From positions 18,516 through 82,515 of the forward strand of contig JAVBNE010000016.1 in assembly GCA_031551755.1 (NCBI GenBank): 64,000 nucleotides of DNA. Reading direction: 5' to 3'. The notes under the pieces were generated by a model. It was not told where the DNA came from. It did no database searches and was given only the letters and a program-made list of their open reading frames with translations. This stretch comes from JAVBMU01 sp031551755 (GTDB lineage Bacteria; Actinomycetota; Actinomycetes; Actinomycetales; Cellulomonadaceae). A program made the position numbers and the translations under genes. Position 1 is the stretch's first letter, and every line of letters begins with the position of its first letter. Of this stretch, positions 63,907-64,000 are shown piece after piece.

Positions 63907-64000
63907 GTTCGGCGGTGTCCTACTCTCCCACCCCGTGGCCGGGGCAGTACCATTGGCGCTGGCAGGCTTAGCTTCCGGGTTCGGTATGGGGCCGGGCGTT
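63907..64000 (-). rRNA. rrf: 5S ribosomal RNA, 5' end cut off by window
   Basis: The reverse complement reads as the 3' part of bacterial 5S rRNA, including the conserved ACCCGGAAGCTAAGCCTGCC and GGGAGAGTAGGACACCGCCG segments. About 94 of roughly 117 bases are inside the window; the 5' end and the rest of the rRNA operon (23S, 16S) would lie to the right on the minus strand. Confidence 0.95.

Overview
The window is GC-rich chromosomal DNA from a high-GC Gram-positive bacterium (Actinomycetota). The evidence is the actinobacterial gene order and families: a DUF3000 gene next to RNase D, a GT4-type glycogen synthase divergent from glgC, an InhA-like fabI with fabG, DUF3099 and SURF1, a sufR-B-D-Rieske-C-S-U-T operon, and a pyrG-murJ-mctB-steA-recN-nadK-HAD-TPR run ordered like Mycobacterium Rv1691-Rv1700. 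I cannot name the genus from sequence alone. Genes are dense, many starts overlap the preceding stop by 4 bp (ATGA or GTGA), and GTG starts are frequent.

Layout. 1-9,250: end of an unidentified gene, an ATP-grasp ligase coupled to 6-phosphogluconate dehydrogenase, then DUF3000, RNase D, a FemAB-type peptidoglycan bridge enzyme, a FadB-like beta-oxidation protein, an SpoU RNA methyltransferase and an orphan VapB-like antitoxin. 9,294-18,784: MFS transporter, MBL-fold hydrolase, a TetR-controlled heterodimeric ABC exporter with a perfect 42-bp palindrome at its promoter, an SPFH/NfeD pair and an ABC ATPase. 18,811-29,505: glycogen genes (glgA/glgC), serB, a SixA-like phosphatase, fabI, fabG, DUF3099 fusion, SURF1, an ABC-F ATPase and a zinc metallopeptidase. 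29,556-32,375: SNF2-type helicase and a LURP-one-related protein.

32,474-34,872 is a small accessory island bounded by a perfect 31-bp direct repeat. The right copy covers the last codons and stop of sufT. Inside are a TIR-SAVED protein, the architecture of a cyclic-oligonucleotide-activated NADase effector of CBASS immunity, and a decayed IS630-type transposase. No cyclase (CD-NTase) gene lies in the window, so the effector is an orphan here.

34,863-44,709 is the iron-sulfur assembly operon under SufR, then an ABC-2 exporter and heme A synthase. 44,771-51,140 is a second accessory-looking stretch: a VOC protein and a large LuxR/LAL regulator divergent from a secreted, DUF11-repeat wall-anchored protein ending in a LAFTG sortase motif. 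A perfect 15-bp-arm inverted repeat lies between the last two. 51,207-63,625 is the conserved Nudix-pyrG-murJ-MraY-like-mctB-steA-recN-nadK-small ORF-HAD-TPR block, which lacks tlyA at its usual place. The window ends in a truncated 5S rRNA gene on the minus strand, preceded (in + coordinates) by its terminator hairpin.

Start sites were chosen by ribosome-binding sites and family length. Functional calls come from motifs I could read; no database search was possible.
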